A stretch of 64,000 nt of DNA from Candidatus Neomicrothrix sp. UBA2974. GTDB taxonomy: Bacteria; Actinomycetota; Acidimicrobiia; Acidimicrobiales; MedAcidi-G1. Location: assembly GCA_002348705.1 (NCBI GenBank), contig DEAU01000010.1, forward strand, positions 71,271 to 135,270. Reading direction: 5' to 3'. The first letter of the stretch is position 1. Each line of letters starts with the position of its first letter. The position numbers and the translations under genes are program-made. The notes below the pieces were generated by a model. The model made no database searches, had not been told where the DNA came from, and saw only the letters and a program-made list of their open reading frames with translations. This document shows, in pieces, positions 8,278 through 16,054 of the stretch.

Positions 8278-9219
8278 GTGGCACTTTGGTTAATCGGATG
8301 CGGAGCGATGGCGAAGTCCTACTTCGACGTCCTTGCTGAACTCGGGATCGGCTTCCAGGTGATTGGTCGGTCACAGTCAGCTGCCGCTGCCTTTGAGGCA
8401 GAGAAGGGCTTCCCAGTGGTTTGGGGTGGATTGGAGCTAGCTCTGCGCTCGATGACCCCGCCGGAACAAGCGATCGTAGCTGTCGGTCCTAGCGACCTCG
8501 CCGGCGCGGCATCCAGCCTCCTTGAGGCTGGATGCCGGCGCATTCTTCTAGAAAAACCGGGCGGATTAGACAGTTCTGAGATTGGAACCTTGGCGCAAGT
8601 CTCAGAATCGGTCGTCGCCTCTGTCCTGGTCGCTTACAACCGTCGTTACTACGGATCGGTGACCACTGCGCGTCGGCTCATTGCTGATGACGGTGGCGTC
8701 TCCTCGCTCCGTTTCGAGTTCGGTGAGAAGATTGATGCTGTCTTGGATCTCCGGTTCGCTGAACCCATTTTGAACCGATGGTTTCTTATGAACTCCTCGC
8801 ATGTGGTGGATTTGGCTTTCCATCTAGCCGGACGCCCTTCAGTCTTGAATGCCGATCAGTCGGGGTCCCTTGACTGGCATCCCTCGGGGGCTGTCTTTTC
8901 TGGAACGGGGAAGACTGAGGTAGGAGTCCCTTTCTCCTATAAGGCCGACTGGCGTACTTCAAGCACTTGGGGTCTGGAGATAGAGACTCGACGCCGACTG
9001 CTCAGGTTCCGTTCCCTCGAGACCCTTACGTCTACAGTAGATGGCACCGAGGAGACTATGCCTCCTGAAAACGACTTCGATCGTCTGTTTAAGCCGGGCC
9101 TTTACCGGCAGGTCGAAGCCTTTCTTGCTGAAGATGACCGACTCGCATGTACGGTCGCCCAGCAGGCGTCGAACAGCCTTGATTACGACCGGATGGCTGG
9201 ATACGTGGGTGGTCGGTGA
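8278..9219 (+). CDS. Gfo/Idh/MocA family oxidoreductase
   Basis: This 313-residue putative sugar oxidoreductase has the nucleotide-binding motif LIGCGAMAKSY directly at its N-terminus and the ILLEKPGG (EKP) motif near residue 91. GTG at 8278 is chosen because the Rossmann strand begins two or three codons later. An ATG at 8131 would add 49 residues read from inside the preceding gene. It lies 25 bases after that gene and 55 bases before legB. It may prepare a keto sugar for the adjacent pathway. The exact reaction cannot be inferred. Confidence 0.8.
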   Translation: MALWLIGCGAMAKSYFDVLAELGIGFQVIGRSQSAAAAFEAEKGFPVVWGGLELALRSMTPPEQAIVAVGPSDLAGAASSLLEAGCRRILLEKPGGLDSSEIGTLAQVSESVVASVLVAYNRRYYGSVTTARRLIADDGGVSSLRFEFGEKIDAVLDLRFAEPILNRWFLMNSSHVVDLAFHLAGRPSVLNADQSGSLDWHPSGAVFSGTGKTEVGVPFSYKADWRTSSTWGLEIETRRRLLRFRSLETLTSTVDGTEETMPPENDFDRLFKPGLYRQVEAFLAEDDRLACTVAQQASNSLDYDRMAGYVGGR

Positions 9220-9274
9220 GTGGTCATGTTGGTACCAAGTTCATGACCACTGATGATGGAAAGGGGTTGAACTG

Positions 9275-10276
9275 ATGGAGGGACGCGTTCTGGTGACCGG
9301 GGCTGACGGATTCATCGGGTCGCACCTGGTTGAGCAATTGGTCAGAACCGGGTATGCCGTGCGAGCCATGGTGCAATACAACTCCTTTGGGACTCGCGGC
9401 TGGCTTGACCATTGCCAAGGGGATGTGGCTGATGGATTCGAGGTTTTCAGCGGCGACGTCCGAGATCCGAATGGCGTTAGAAAGGCGATGGAAGGGTGCT
9501 CATTCGCTCTCCATCTGGCGGCCCTGATAGGGATCCCCTACTCCTACCACTCGCCAGACTCATACGTGGACACCAACGTGAAGGGGACTCTGAACATCAT
9601 GCAGGCAGCCCGGGACGAGGGCGTGAGGCGTGTTGTGCACACCTCGACCAGCGAGGTTTATGGCTCTGCATTGTTCGTTCCGATCACCGAGGACCATCCA
9701 CTTCGCGGACAGTCGCCTTATTCGGCGACAAAGATTGGTGCTGATCAGATTGCCTGGTCGTTTCACACTTCCTTCCAAACACCGGTCACCATTCTTCGAC
9801 CCTTCAATGTTTATGGCCCCCGACAGTCGGCCCGAGCCGTCTTGCCGACAGTGATCACGCAGATAGCTGCTGGAAAGCGCGAAGTTCGTCTTGGTTCGCT
9901 CCATCCGACGAGGGATTTCACTTACGTGACGGACACTGTGGCGGCGTTTGTGGCGGCCCTCGACGCGGACGCCGCCGATGGTGAGGTTGTGAACGTGGGA
10001 AGTGGCTTCGAGATCTCGATCGGTGATGCAGTTTCGTTAGTTGCAGAAGTAATGGGTGTAGAGGTCGAGGTATTCTCAGACGAGCCGAGAATGCGGCCAG
10101 AGGCCAGCGAAGTGAGCAGGTTGTGGGCTTCGAACGCGAAGGCCCAGAGCCTTCTCGATTGGACTCCTGAGTTCGGCCTCTTGGAAGGCTTCAGACGGGG
10201 GATTGAGTTGACGGCGGAATGGTTTTCCGACCCGTCAAACCTTTCTAACTACCGGGTTGGCCGCTACGAGGTGTGA
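9275..10276 (+). CDS. legB: NDP-HexNAc 4,6-dehydratase, LegB-like
   Basis: This 333-residue extended SDR has TGADGFIGSH for NAD binding and YSATK as the catalytic Tyr-Lys. It also carries a YNSFGTRGWLD segment near residue 37 that resembles the YNSF...GWLD stretch of legionaminic acid LegB dehydratases. In the Campylobacter pathway this enzyme dehydrates GDP-GlcNAc at C4/C6, the first committed step towards legionaminic acid. A purine-rich GAAAGGGG sequence lies about 8 bases before the ATG. The next six genes complete most of a nonulosonic acid pathway, which supports the specific call over a generic epimerase. Confidence 0.82.
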   Translation: MEGRVLVTGADGFIGSHLVEQLVRTGYAVRAMVQYNSFGTRGWLDHCQGDVADGFEVFSGDVRDPNGVRKAMEGCSFALHLAALIGIPYSYHSPDSYVDTNVKGTLNIMQAARDEGVRRVVHTSTSEVYGSALFVPITEDHPLRGQSPYSATKIGADQIAWSFHTSFQTPVTILRPFNVYGPRQSARAVLPTVITQIAAGKREVRLGSLHPTRDFTYVTDTVAAFVAALDADAADGEVVNVGSGFEISIGDAVSLVAEVMGVEVEVFSDEPRMRPEASEVSRLWASNAKAQSLLDWTPEFGLLEGFRRGIELTAEWFSDPSNLSNYRVGRYEV

Positions 10277-10347
10277 TTTGTAGGTCGAGCGCCTCCGACG
10301 CGTTGGATGGACATGTCAGAATCGACTTGACCTAGAAGGAGAAAAGC

Positions 10348-11409
10348 ATGGCTCCGTCTATCGAGCTAGCTGGACGACTAATCGGAGCTGACCATCCTCC
10401 GATTGTGATCGCGGAGATAGGAATCAATCATGGAGGCGATCTAGGTGTCGCTCTTCAGATGGTGGATGCAGCTGCTGACGCCGGTGTAGAAGTGGTCAAG
10501 CACCAAACCCACGTGGTTGAGGACGAAATGAGCTCGGCAGCGCGAGAGGTGGTGCCCGGGAATACCGAGGTCTCGATCTACGAGGTGATGGCGTCCTGCG
10601 CTCTCGACGAGGACGAAGAGGCGAGCCTCAAGGGTCACGTCGAGGCTCGGGGCATGACATTCCTTAGCACGCCGTTCTCCCGGGCGGCCGCAGACCGGCT
10701 CGAGCGGCTCAGCGTGTCGGCATACAAAATCGGATCTGGGGAGTGCAACAACCTTCCCCTTCTCCGACACGTGGCCTCCTTTGGAAAGCCTGTTGTCATG
10801 AGCACGGGAATGAACACAGTCGAGAGCGTGGCTAGATCGGTTTCGGTCTTCGACCAAGCCTCGGTTCCCGTGGCTCTGCTCCACACCACCAACCTGTATC
10901 CGACTCCACCGCATCTTGTGCGGTTAGGGGCGATGGTGGAGATGGCGAATGCCTTTCCGAAGCACGTCATCGGACTTTCGGACCACACCCTGGACAATGT
11001 TGCGTGCCTTGGTGCGGTAGCGCTCGGTGCGTCAATTCTCGAACGGCACTTCACCGATCATCGCGATAGGGAAGGGCCGGACATCGTCTGTTCAATGGAT
11101 CGTGACGATTGCGCGGCCCTGGTCCGAGATTCGAAGACGCTTCATCAGGCACTCGGAGGATCCAAGGGTCCCATACCTGAGGAAAAGGTCACGATGGACT
11201 TCGCTTTTGCAACCGTGGTGACGATCCGGCCTATCGCTGAAGGCGAGGTGTTCAGCCATGAGAACCTTTGGGTAAAGCGTCCAGGGACGGGTGGTATCCC
11301 CGCAGCCAGATTTGACGAGCTCATTGGGCGTCGGGCTGCCCGCGATCTCGATCTCGACGTCCACCTAGACGACTCGGACATCGTGCCTTCGATGGAGGCA
11401 TTTCAGTGA
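10348..11409 (+). CDS. legI: N-acetylneuraminate synthase family protein (LegI/NeuB-like)
   Basis: This 353-residue nonulosonic acid synthase has an NeuB TIM-barrel with IAEIGINHGGD near residue 22, the FLSTPFS strand, YKIGSGE, MSTGMNT and HTTNLYPTP. A C-terminal SAF (antifreeze-like) domain begins with the PGTGGIPA segment. The enzyme condenses a 6-deoxy-di-N-acyl-mannosamine-type sugar (or ManNAc) with phosphoenolpyruvate. It has a clear AGGAGA ribosome site about 6 bases before the ATG, and its stop overlaps legG by four bases. Whether the product is legionaminic acid or another nonulosonate rests on the neighbours. Confidence 0.92.
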   Translation: MAPSIELAGRLIGADHPPIVIAEIGINHGGDLGVALQMVDAAADAGVEVVKHQTHVVEDEMSSAAREVVPGNTEVSIYEVMASCALDEDEEASLKGHVEARGMTFLSTPFSRAAADRLERLSVSAYKIGSGECNNLPLLRHVASFGKPVVMSTGMNTVESVARSVSVFDQASVPVALLHTTNLYPTPPHLVRLGAMVEMANAFPKHVIGLSDHTLDNVACLGAVALGASILERHFTDHRDREGPDIVCSMDRDDCAALVRDSKTLHQALGGSKGPIPEEKVTMDFAFATVVTIRPIAEGEVFSHENLWVKRPGTGGIPAARFDELIGRRAARDLDLDVHLDDSDIVPSMEAFQ

Positions 11410-12584
11410 ATCGAAGAGTGTGCGTGCTCACGGGCACGAGGGCCGAGTACGGGCTTCTCCGATGGATTCTCGAAGATCTGAGGGAAGCTCCTGATTTCGA
11501 CCTGCAGGTCATTGCCACTTGTATGCATCTCTCGCCTGAGTTTGGGTTGACCTACCGAGAGATCGAAGCAGACGGATTCAATATCGACCGCAAGGTCGAG
11601 ATGCTTCTAAGCGGAGATACACCATCTTCGGTCGCGAAGTCGATGGGTTTGGGAATGGTTGGTTTCAGTGATGCCCTTGCTGAGTTGCAGCCCGACGTTC
11701 TCTTGGTGCTTGGAGATCGCTTTGAGACCATCTCGTGTGTGGCAGCCGCTCTCGTTGCCCGGGTGCCCGTGGCGCATATCCAGGGTGGCGAGTTGTCGGA
11801 GGGAGCGATCGATGAGGCCATACGGCACTCGATTACCAAGATGTCTCAGATTCACCTAGTAGCAGCGGACGAGTATCGGCGGCGGGTGGTTCAACTTGGT
11901 GAGCATCCGAGGTCAGTCCATCTGGTAGGTGGCCCCAGTTTGGACAACATCCAGAGGCTTGATTTACTCAGACGGGACACCCTTGAAGCAGCGCTCGACC
12001 ACAAGTTCGCGAGGCAGAACGTTCTAGTTACCTTCCATCCAGTGACCCTCGAAGGTGGGACAGCAGTAAGCCAGATGGCGGAGTTGTTGTCGGCTTTGGA
12101 GATGCGTCCCGACATTGGCGTTATTTTCACAATGCCAAACGCGGATCCGGAAGGACGCGCTCTTTTCGATCAGATCGAGGCCTTTGTTGAGGAACATCCA
12201 CAGCACAGTTCGTTCATTTCGCTTGGCCAACTCCGGTATTTGTCGACCGTTGCCCAAGTAGATGCGGTTGTTGGGAACTCATCGAGTGGTTTGACCGAGG
12301 TTCCGAGTCTCGGAACAGCCACGGTGAATATTGGGGATCGACAAAGAGGCCGCCTCAAGGCACCCAGTGTGGTCGACTGTCGACCAGAGCGAGAAGAAAT
12401 CGTGGCGGCATTGGACCTTGTTTTGGCGCCAAAATTCCAAGAAGTGGTCGAACAGCGGGTGAGCCCTTACGACCCTCACGGCGATGGCCAGACCGCCCGA
12501 CGGGTGGTGGAGGTTCTTCGCACGGCGGATCTGCACGACATCCTCAAAAAGCGTTTCTACGACCTCCCAGGGGGGCTCGAGTGA
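11406..12584 (+). CDS. legG: UDP/GDP-HexNAc 2-epimerase, hydrolysing (LegG/NeuC-like)
   Basis: This 392-residue enzyme belongs to the hydrolysing 2-epimerase family. Visible motifs are LTGTRAEYGLLRW at the N-terminus, LVLGDRFET near residue 98, IQGGELSEGAIDE, LVTFHPVT, and the GNSSSGLTEVPSLG nucleotide-binding loop. In the pathway it removes the nucleotide and inverts C2 to give the free mannosamine-type sugar used by LegI. GTG start with a GTGA overlap on legI, and another GTGA overlap into the next gene, show tight coupling. Length and motifs match the family fully. Confidence 0.92.
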   Translation: MNRRVCVLTGTRAEYGLLRWILEDLREAPDFDLQVIATCMHLSPEFGLTYREIEADGFNIDRKVEMLLSGDTPSSVAKSMGLGMVGFSDALAELQPDVLLVLGDRFETISCVAAALVARVPVAHIQGGELSEGAIDEAIRHSITKMSQIHLVAADEYRRRVVQLGEHPRSVHLVGGPSLDNIQRLDLLRRDTLEAALDHKFARQNVLVTFHPVTLEGGTAVSQMAELLSALEMRPDIGVIFTMPNADPEGRALFDQIEAFVEEHPQHSSFISLGQLRYLSTVAQVDAVVGNSSSGLTEVPSLGTATVNIGDRQRGRLKAPSVVDCRPEREEIVAALDLVLAPKFQEVVEQRVSPYDPHGDGQTARRVVEVLRTADLHDILKKRFYDLPGGLE

Positions 12585-13636
12585 AACGGGGAGCCGAAGG
12601 AGTGGACTGGGCGGATGCTCTCCTTCCCGTCGGAGCCACCCTGAGAGAGGCTGTCCAGTGTCTGGAAGAGTCACACCTCCAGATCATCTTGGCAATAGAT
12701 GCCGACGGTCGACTGGTGGGAACGCTGACCGATGGGGATATTCGTCGAGGACTACTAGACGGGACTGGGCTGGACAGCCCTATCGAAGGATTCGTCGAGA
12801 GGAAACCACTCACCGTTTCGGCGGATGTCGACCACGGTGTTGTCCTCCAAGCGATGGCCCACCGGCGAATTCACAAGGTTCCCGTCGTTGACGATGATCG
12901 GCGGGTAGTCGGGCTCCTCACCTGGTCGGACCTCTCGCGGCCGGTTAAGCGAACCAACACTCTGGTGGTGATGGCCGGGGGTCAAGGTTCACGACTACGT
13001 CCGCTTACCGAACACACGCCGAAGCCCATGCTCCCGATTGCTGGTAGACCGATATTGGATCACATCATCGAACGGGCGAATGCCGACGGCTTTCGGCGTT
13101 TCGTTCTGGCAGTTTGCTATTTGGGAGAGGTGATCGAGGATTACTTCGGTGATGGTTCTTCTCGTGGAATCGAGGTGACTTATTTGCGCGAGGAGGAGGC
13201 GATGGGAACGGCAGGTGGCTTGAGTCTTCTAGACCCGCCTGAGGAGTCAGTGGTGGTGACGAATGGTGACGTACTCACCGCCATTCGATATGGCGAGATG
13301 CTGGACTTCCACCAAGAGCATGGTGCTGCGGCGACAATGGCTGTCCGGCAGCACGAGTGGCGGCACCCTTTCGGGGTTGTCCGAACTGACGGTATTGATG
13401 TGGTCGGACTAGATGAGAAGCCGGTGGAACGAAGCCAAGTCAATGCCGGCGTCTACGTTCTGGAGCCTTCGACGCTCGAGTTGTTGGGATCTGGCGAACC
13501 TTGCGATATGCCCGCCCTCTTCGATCGGCTCCGCAGCCAAGGACGCCGGACCATCGCCTATCCAATCCACGAGCCATGGCTCGACGTTGGCCATGTAGAT
13601 GACTATCGATTGGCTCAGGAGGGTTTTAGAGGATGA
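12581..13636 (+). CDS. ptmE: CBS-domain sugar-1-phosphate nucleotidyltransferase (PtmE/LegX-like)
   Basis: This 351-residue protein has two domains. Residues about 5-120 hold a pair of CBS motifs (LVGTLTDGDIRRG and RRVVGLLTWSDLSR). Residues about 125-350 form an NTP-transferase with MAGGQGSRLRPLTEHTPKP, VTNGDVLT and VGLDEKP. This architecture is that of Campylobacter PtmE, a glucosamine-1-phosphate guanylyltransferase that feeds GDP-sugar to the legionaminic acid pathway. Its position directly after legG matches that role. GDP rather than another nucleotide as donor is inferred from family knowledge. Confidence 0.87.
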   Translation: MKRGAEGVDWADALLPVGATLREAVQCLEESHLQIILAIDADGRLVGTLTDGDIRRGLLDGTGLDSPIEGFVERKPLTVSADVDHGVVLQAMAHRRIHKVPVVDDDRRVVGLLTWSDLSRPVKRTNTLVVMAGGQGSRLRPLTEHTPKPMLPIAGRPILDHIIERANADGFRRFVLAVCYLGEVIEDYFGDGSSRGIEVTYLREEEAMGTAGGLSLLDPPEESVVVTNGDVLTAIRYGEMLDFHQEHGAAATMAVRQHEWRHPFGVVRTDGIDVVGLDEKPVERSQVNAGVYVLEPSTLELLGSGEPCDMPALFDRLRSQGRRTIAYPIHEPWLDVGHVDDYRLAQEGFRG

Positions 13637-13666
13637 TTTTCAGTCGTGTGATGGGGCTCGAGGATT

Positions 13667-14587
13667 ATGGTGCACGACGATGACCGGATAGCGGTGGCGG
13701 CGAGCCGGGCCCTCGTCGTTGGCGGCGGCTCCATCGGGATGAGACACCAGACGGTCTTGCGAGGATTAGAGCTTGACGTGGCCCTGGTGTCGCGTCGGCC
13801 GGGTGTGGGTGATTTCACAGATGAGATGAAGGCGATCTCGGTGCATAACCCAGACTATGTCGTAGTCGCCACTGAGGCCCATGACCACCCAGAAGCCCTC
13901 AACCGCCTTGCTGCGGCGGGTTATCGGGGGAGTGTGTTAGTCGAGAAGCCGGTTGCTGACCGTCCGATCGCCCTGCAGGTCGACGGGTTCCGGCGGGTAG
14001 GCGTGGGCTATAACTTGCGCTTCCACCCGGCGGTTGACCTTCTTCGTCAGGCTTTGGCAAAGGAGACGGTGCTAAGTGCTCAAATCAGGGTGGGGCAGCA
14101 TCTTTCGGACTGGAGGCCCGGTCGCGATTATCGGGAGACTGTCACCGCTGGTCCTTCGGGGGGAGCGCTCCTCGAGTTGAGCCATGAGTTGGATTTGTTG
14201 GCGTGGCTGACTGGGCCTATCGAGGTAGAGCGCGGGTGGGCAATCCGCACAGGCAGCCTTGATATCGAACTTGATGACTTGGCGATATGCGTTTTTCGTC
14301 TTACTGACGGTGGTTTGGCGTCGGTGGAGATGAACCTCCTCGACCGCTGGCCCACAAGACGGATGACGGTGAGCACGGACATCGCCACATATGAGATGGA
14401 CCTCCTCGTTGGGTCGCTTTACCGATCAGGAGAGTTGGTCGATTGTTGGTCGGTTGACCGAAACGAGACATTCGCCGCTATGCATCGGGCCGCACTATCA
14501 GATGGGGTGGGTGTTTGCACTGTGGATGAGGCGATTAGCGTCGTTCAGCAGGTGGCGGAACTCCGGGATGGAGGACGGGATGACTGA
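13667..14587 (+). CDS. Gfo/Idh/MocA family oxidoreductase at the PtmF position
   Basis: This 306-residue protein has a Rossmann motif (LVVGGGSIGMRH) and the SVLVEKPV (EKP) motif near residue 90. It sits between the ptmE-like and legF-like genes, where Campylobacter has ptmF; ptmF is proposed to help make the aminosugar precursor. The role here is positional inference; the sequence itself shows only a sugar or polyol dehydrogenase fold. A GAGG ribosome site is next to the ATG. Its 3' end overlaps legF by eight bases. Confidence 0.78.
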   Translation: MVHDDDRIAVAASRALVVGGGSIGMRHQTVLRGLELDVALVSRRPGVGDFTDEMKAISVHNPDYVVVATEAHDHPEALNRLAAAGYRGSVLVEKPVADRPIALQVDGFRRVGVGYNLRFHPAVDLLRQALAKETVLSAQIRVGQHLSDWRPGRDYRETVTAGPSGGALLELSHELDLLAWLTGPIEVERGWAIRTGSLDIELDDLAICVFRLTDGGLASVEMNLLDRWPTRRMTVSTDIATYEMDLLVGSLYRSGELVDCWSVDRNETFAAMHRAALSDGVGVCTVDEAISVVQQVAELRDGGRDD

Positions 14588-15287
14588 ACAACAGCGGATC
14601 GTCGGGGCAGTCTTTGCCCGCGGGGGCTCCAAGGGTGTTCCACGAAAGTGCCTTCGTAGGGTCGGAGGTCGAACGCTCCTCGAGATCGCCGTTTCGGATG
14701 CGCTTCAGGTCGATCGACTAGAACGGATTGTTGTGTCGACAGACGACGCCGAGTACGCGGCGGCGGCGGAGGCGGCTGGCGCCGAGGTGCCGTTTCTGCG
14801 GCCAACTGAGTTGGCGTCCGACACAGCAGCTGAGGTTGATTCCTGGCGGCACTTGATCAGTTTCTTGGACCAGGATGGAGTAAGACCAGACATCCTTGTC
14901 ACTCTTCCAGCCACAGCTCCATTGCGAAATCCCTCTGATGTCGACGATGCACTGGACCTGTTCCTCCGTGTCCGAGCCGATCTGGTGGTTACCGGAACGC
15001 CGGCGGCTAGACACCCCTCGTTCAATATGGTGGCAGTGGATGATGAAGGCTGGGCAGCGATCGCCTCTCCCGTCCAGGGCGGTCTGGTGCGTCGGCAGGA
15101 TGCACCGCAACTCTGGGACCTAGCGACTGTGACATTTGTAGCCGATACCACGTACGTCGAGACCACGAGACATCTCTTCGACGGTCGGGTAGCGCTATCG
15201 CCTGTTCCGCGGGAGCGGGCGATTGATATCGATGACGAGTTCGACCTCGTCGTTGCCGATCTTCTTGCTTCGTCCGGTCGACTATGA
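14580..15287 (+). CDS. legF: CMP-nonulosonic acid cytidylyltransferase (LegF/PtmB-like)
   Basis: This 235-residue protein is a CMP-sialic/legionaminic acid synthetase. The N-terminus reads AVFARGGSKGVPRK, the family's nucleotide-binding loop; VVSTDDAEYA and TLPATAPLRNPSDVDDAL follow. It activates the nine-carbon sugar with CTP. The start is ATG 14580; the frame is open further upstream, but that part overlaps the oxidoreductase gene and shows no family motif. The length matches stand-alone NeuA/PtmB proteins. It overlaps the upstream gene by eight bases and the downstream gene by four (ATGA). Confidence 0.9.
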   Translation: MTEQQRIVGAVFARGGSKGVPRKCLRRVGGRTLLEIAVSDALQVDRLERIVVSTDDAEYAAAAEAAGAEVPFLRPTELASDTAAEVDSWRHLISFLDQDGVRPDILVTLPATAPLRNPSDVDDALDLFLRVRADLVVTGTPAARHPSFNMVAVDDEGWAAIASPVQGGLVRRQDAPQLWDLATVTFVADTTYVETTRHLFDGRVALSPVPRERAIDIDDEFDLVVADLLASSGRL

Positions 15288-16054
15288 CTGATTTCTCCTC
15301 ACTAGACGGTCGAGTGGTCATGGTGACCGGCGGGGCAGGTCATGTCGGTCGGTCAGTGGTCTCTAGATTGCTCGAGGTTGGTGCCCAGGTTGCCGTCGTC
15401 GATCTGGAAGTTGAGCAGACGGAGAGTCGTGATCGTCTCGACTTGCCCGTCGACCTCGGCGACCTCGATGAGGTGGCCGGGCTGCCGGAAACGATTGTTG
15501 ATCATTTCGGCCGGCTCGATGTTGTGGTGACTGCTGCGGCGATGGTCTCGCACACTGCTGGCGATGGTGCTGGCTGGAATGTCCCGTTTCTCTCTCAAGA
15601 CCCAGCGCTCTGGTCAGATGCCCTGAAAGTCAATTTGACCTCAATATTCGCCCTTGTCCAAGCAGCGGCAGCACCGCTGGCTACCCACGGGGTCGGATCG
15701 GTGGTTCTAGTTAGCTCGCAGTATGGAATCGTCGGGCCGCGACCGAGCCTTTACGAGGGGACGGACCTCAACAATGTGGCCTGTTACGCGGCAGGTAAGG
15801 CGGGAGTATCACAGTTGGCGCGTTGGTTGGCCACCACGATGGCACCGGCTGTCCGAGTCAACTCGGTGACTCCTGGTGGGATTCTTCGACAACAGCCCGA
15901 AGAGTTCGTGCGTGCCTACGAGGAGCTAACTCCGCTCGGCCGAATGGCTAATGAGGAAGACGTAGTGGGTCCGATTCTGTTCTTGGCTTCGGACCTTGCT
16001 CAGTACGTTACGGGTCACGATCTAGTGGTCGATGGTGGATACACGGCATGGTGA
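15284..16054 (+). CDS. ptmA: SDR oxidoreductase (PtmA-like)
   Basis: This 256-residue classical short-chain dehydrogenase has VTGGAGHVGRS for NAD(P) binding, a VTAAAMV strand, SSQYG with the catalytic serine, and CYAAGKAG with the Tyr-Lys pair. A C-terminal GHDLVVDGGY typical of the family closes it. In Campylobacter, ptmA follows ptmB, exactly as here after legF, and is implicated in precursor supply for legionaminic acid. The SDR family is certain; the pathway role is inferred from order. ATGA overlap couples it to legF. Confidence 0.86.
   Translation: MTDFSSLDGRVVMVTGGAGHVGRSVVSRLLEVGAQVAVVDLEVEQTESRDRLDLPVDLGDLDEVAGLPETIVDHFGRLDVVVTAAAMVSHTAGDGAGWNVPFLSQDPALWSDALKVNLTSIFALVQAAAAPLATHGVGSVVLVSSQYGIVGPRPSLYEGTDLNNVACYAAGKAGVSQLARWLATTMAPAVRVNSVTPGGILRQQPEEFVRAYEELTPLGRMANEEDVVGPILFLASDLAQYVTGHDLVVDGGYTAW

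Noticed and set aside
10277..10347. Promoter between legB and legI
   Set aside because: The 71-base gap has a ribosome site but no TAnnnT box with convincing spacing. Read-through from legB is as likely.
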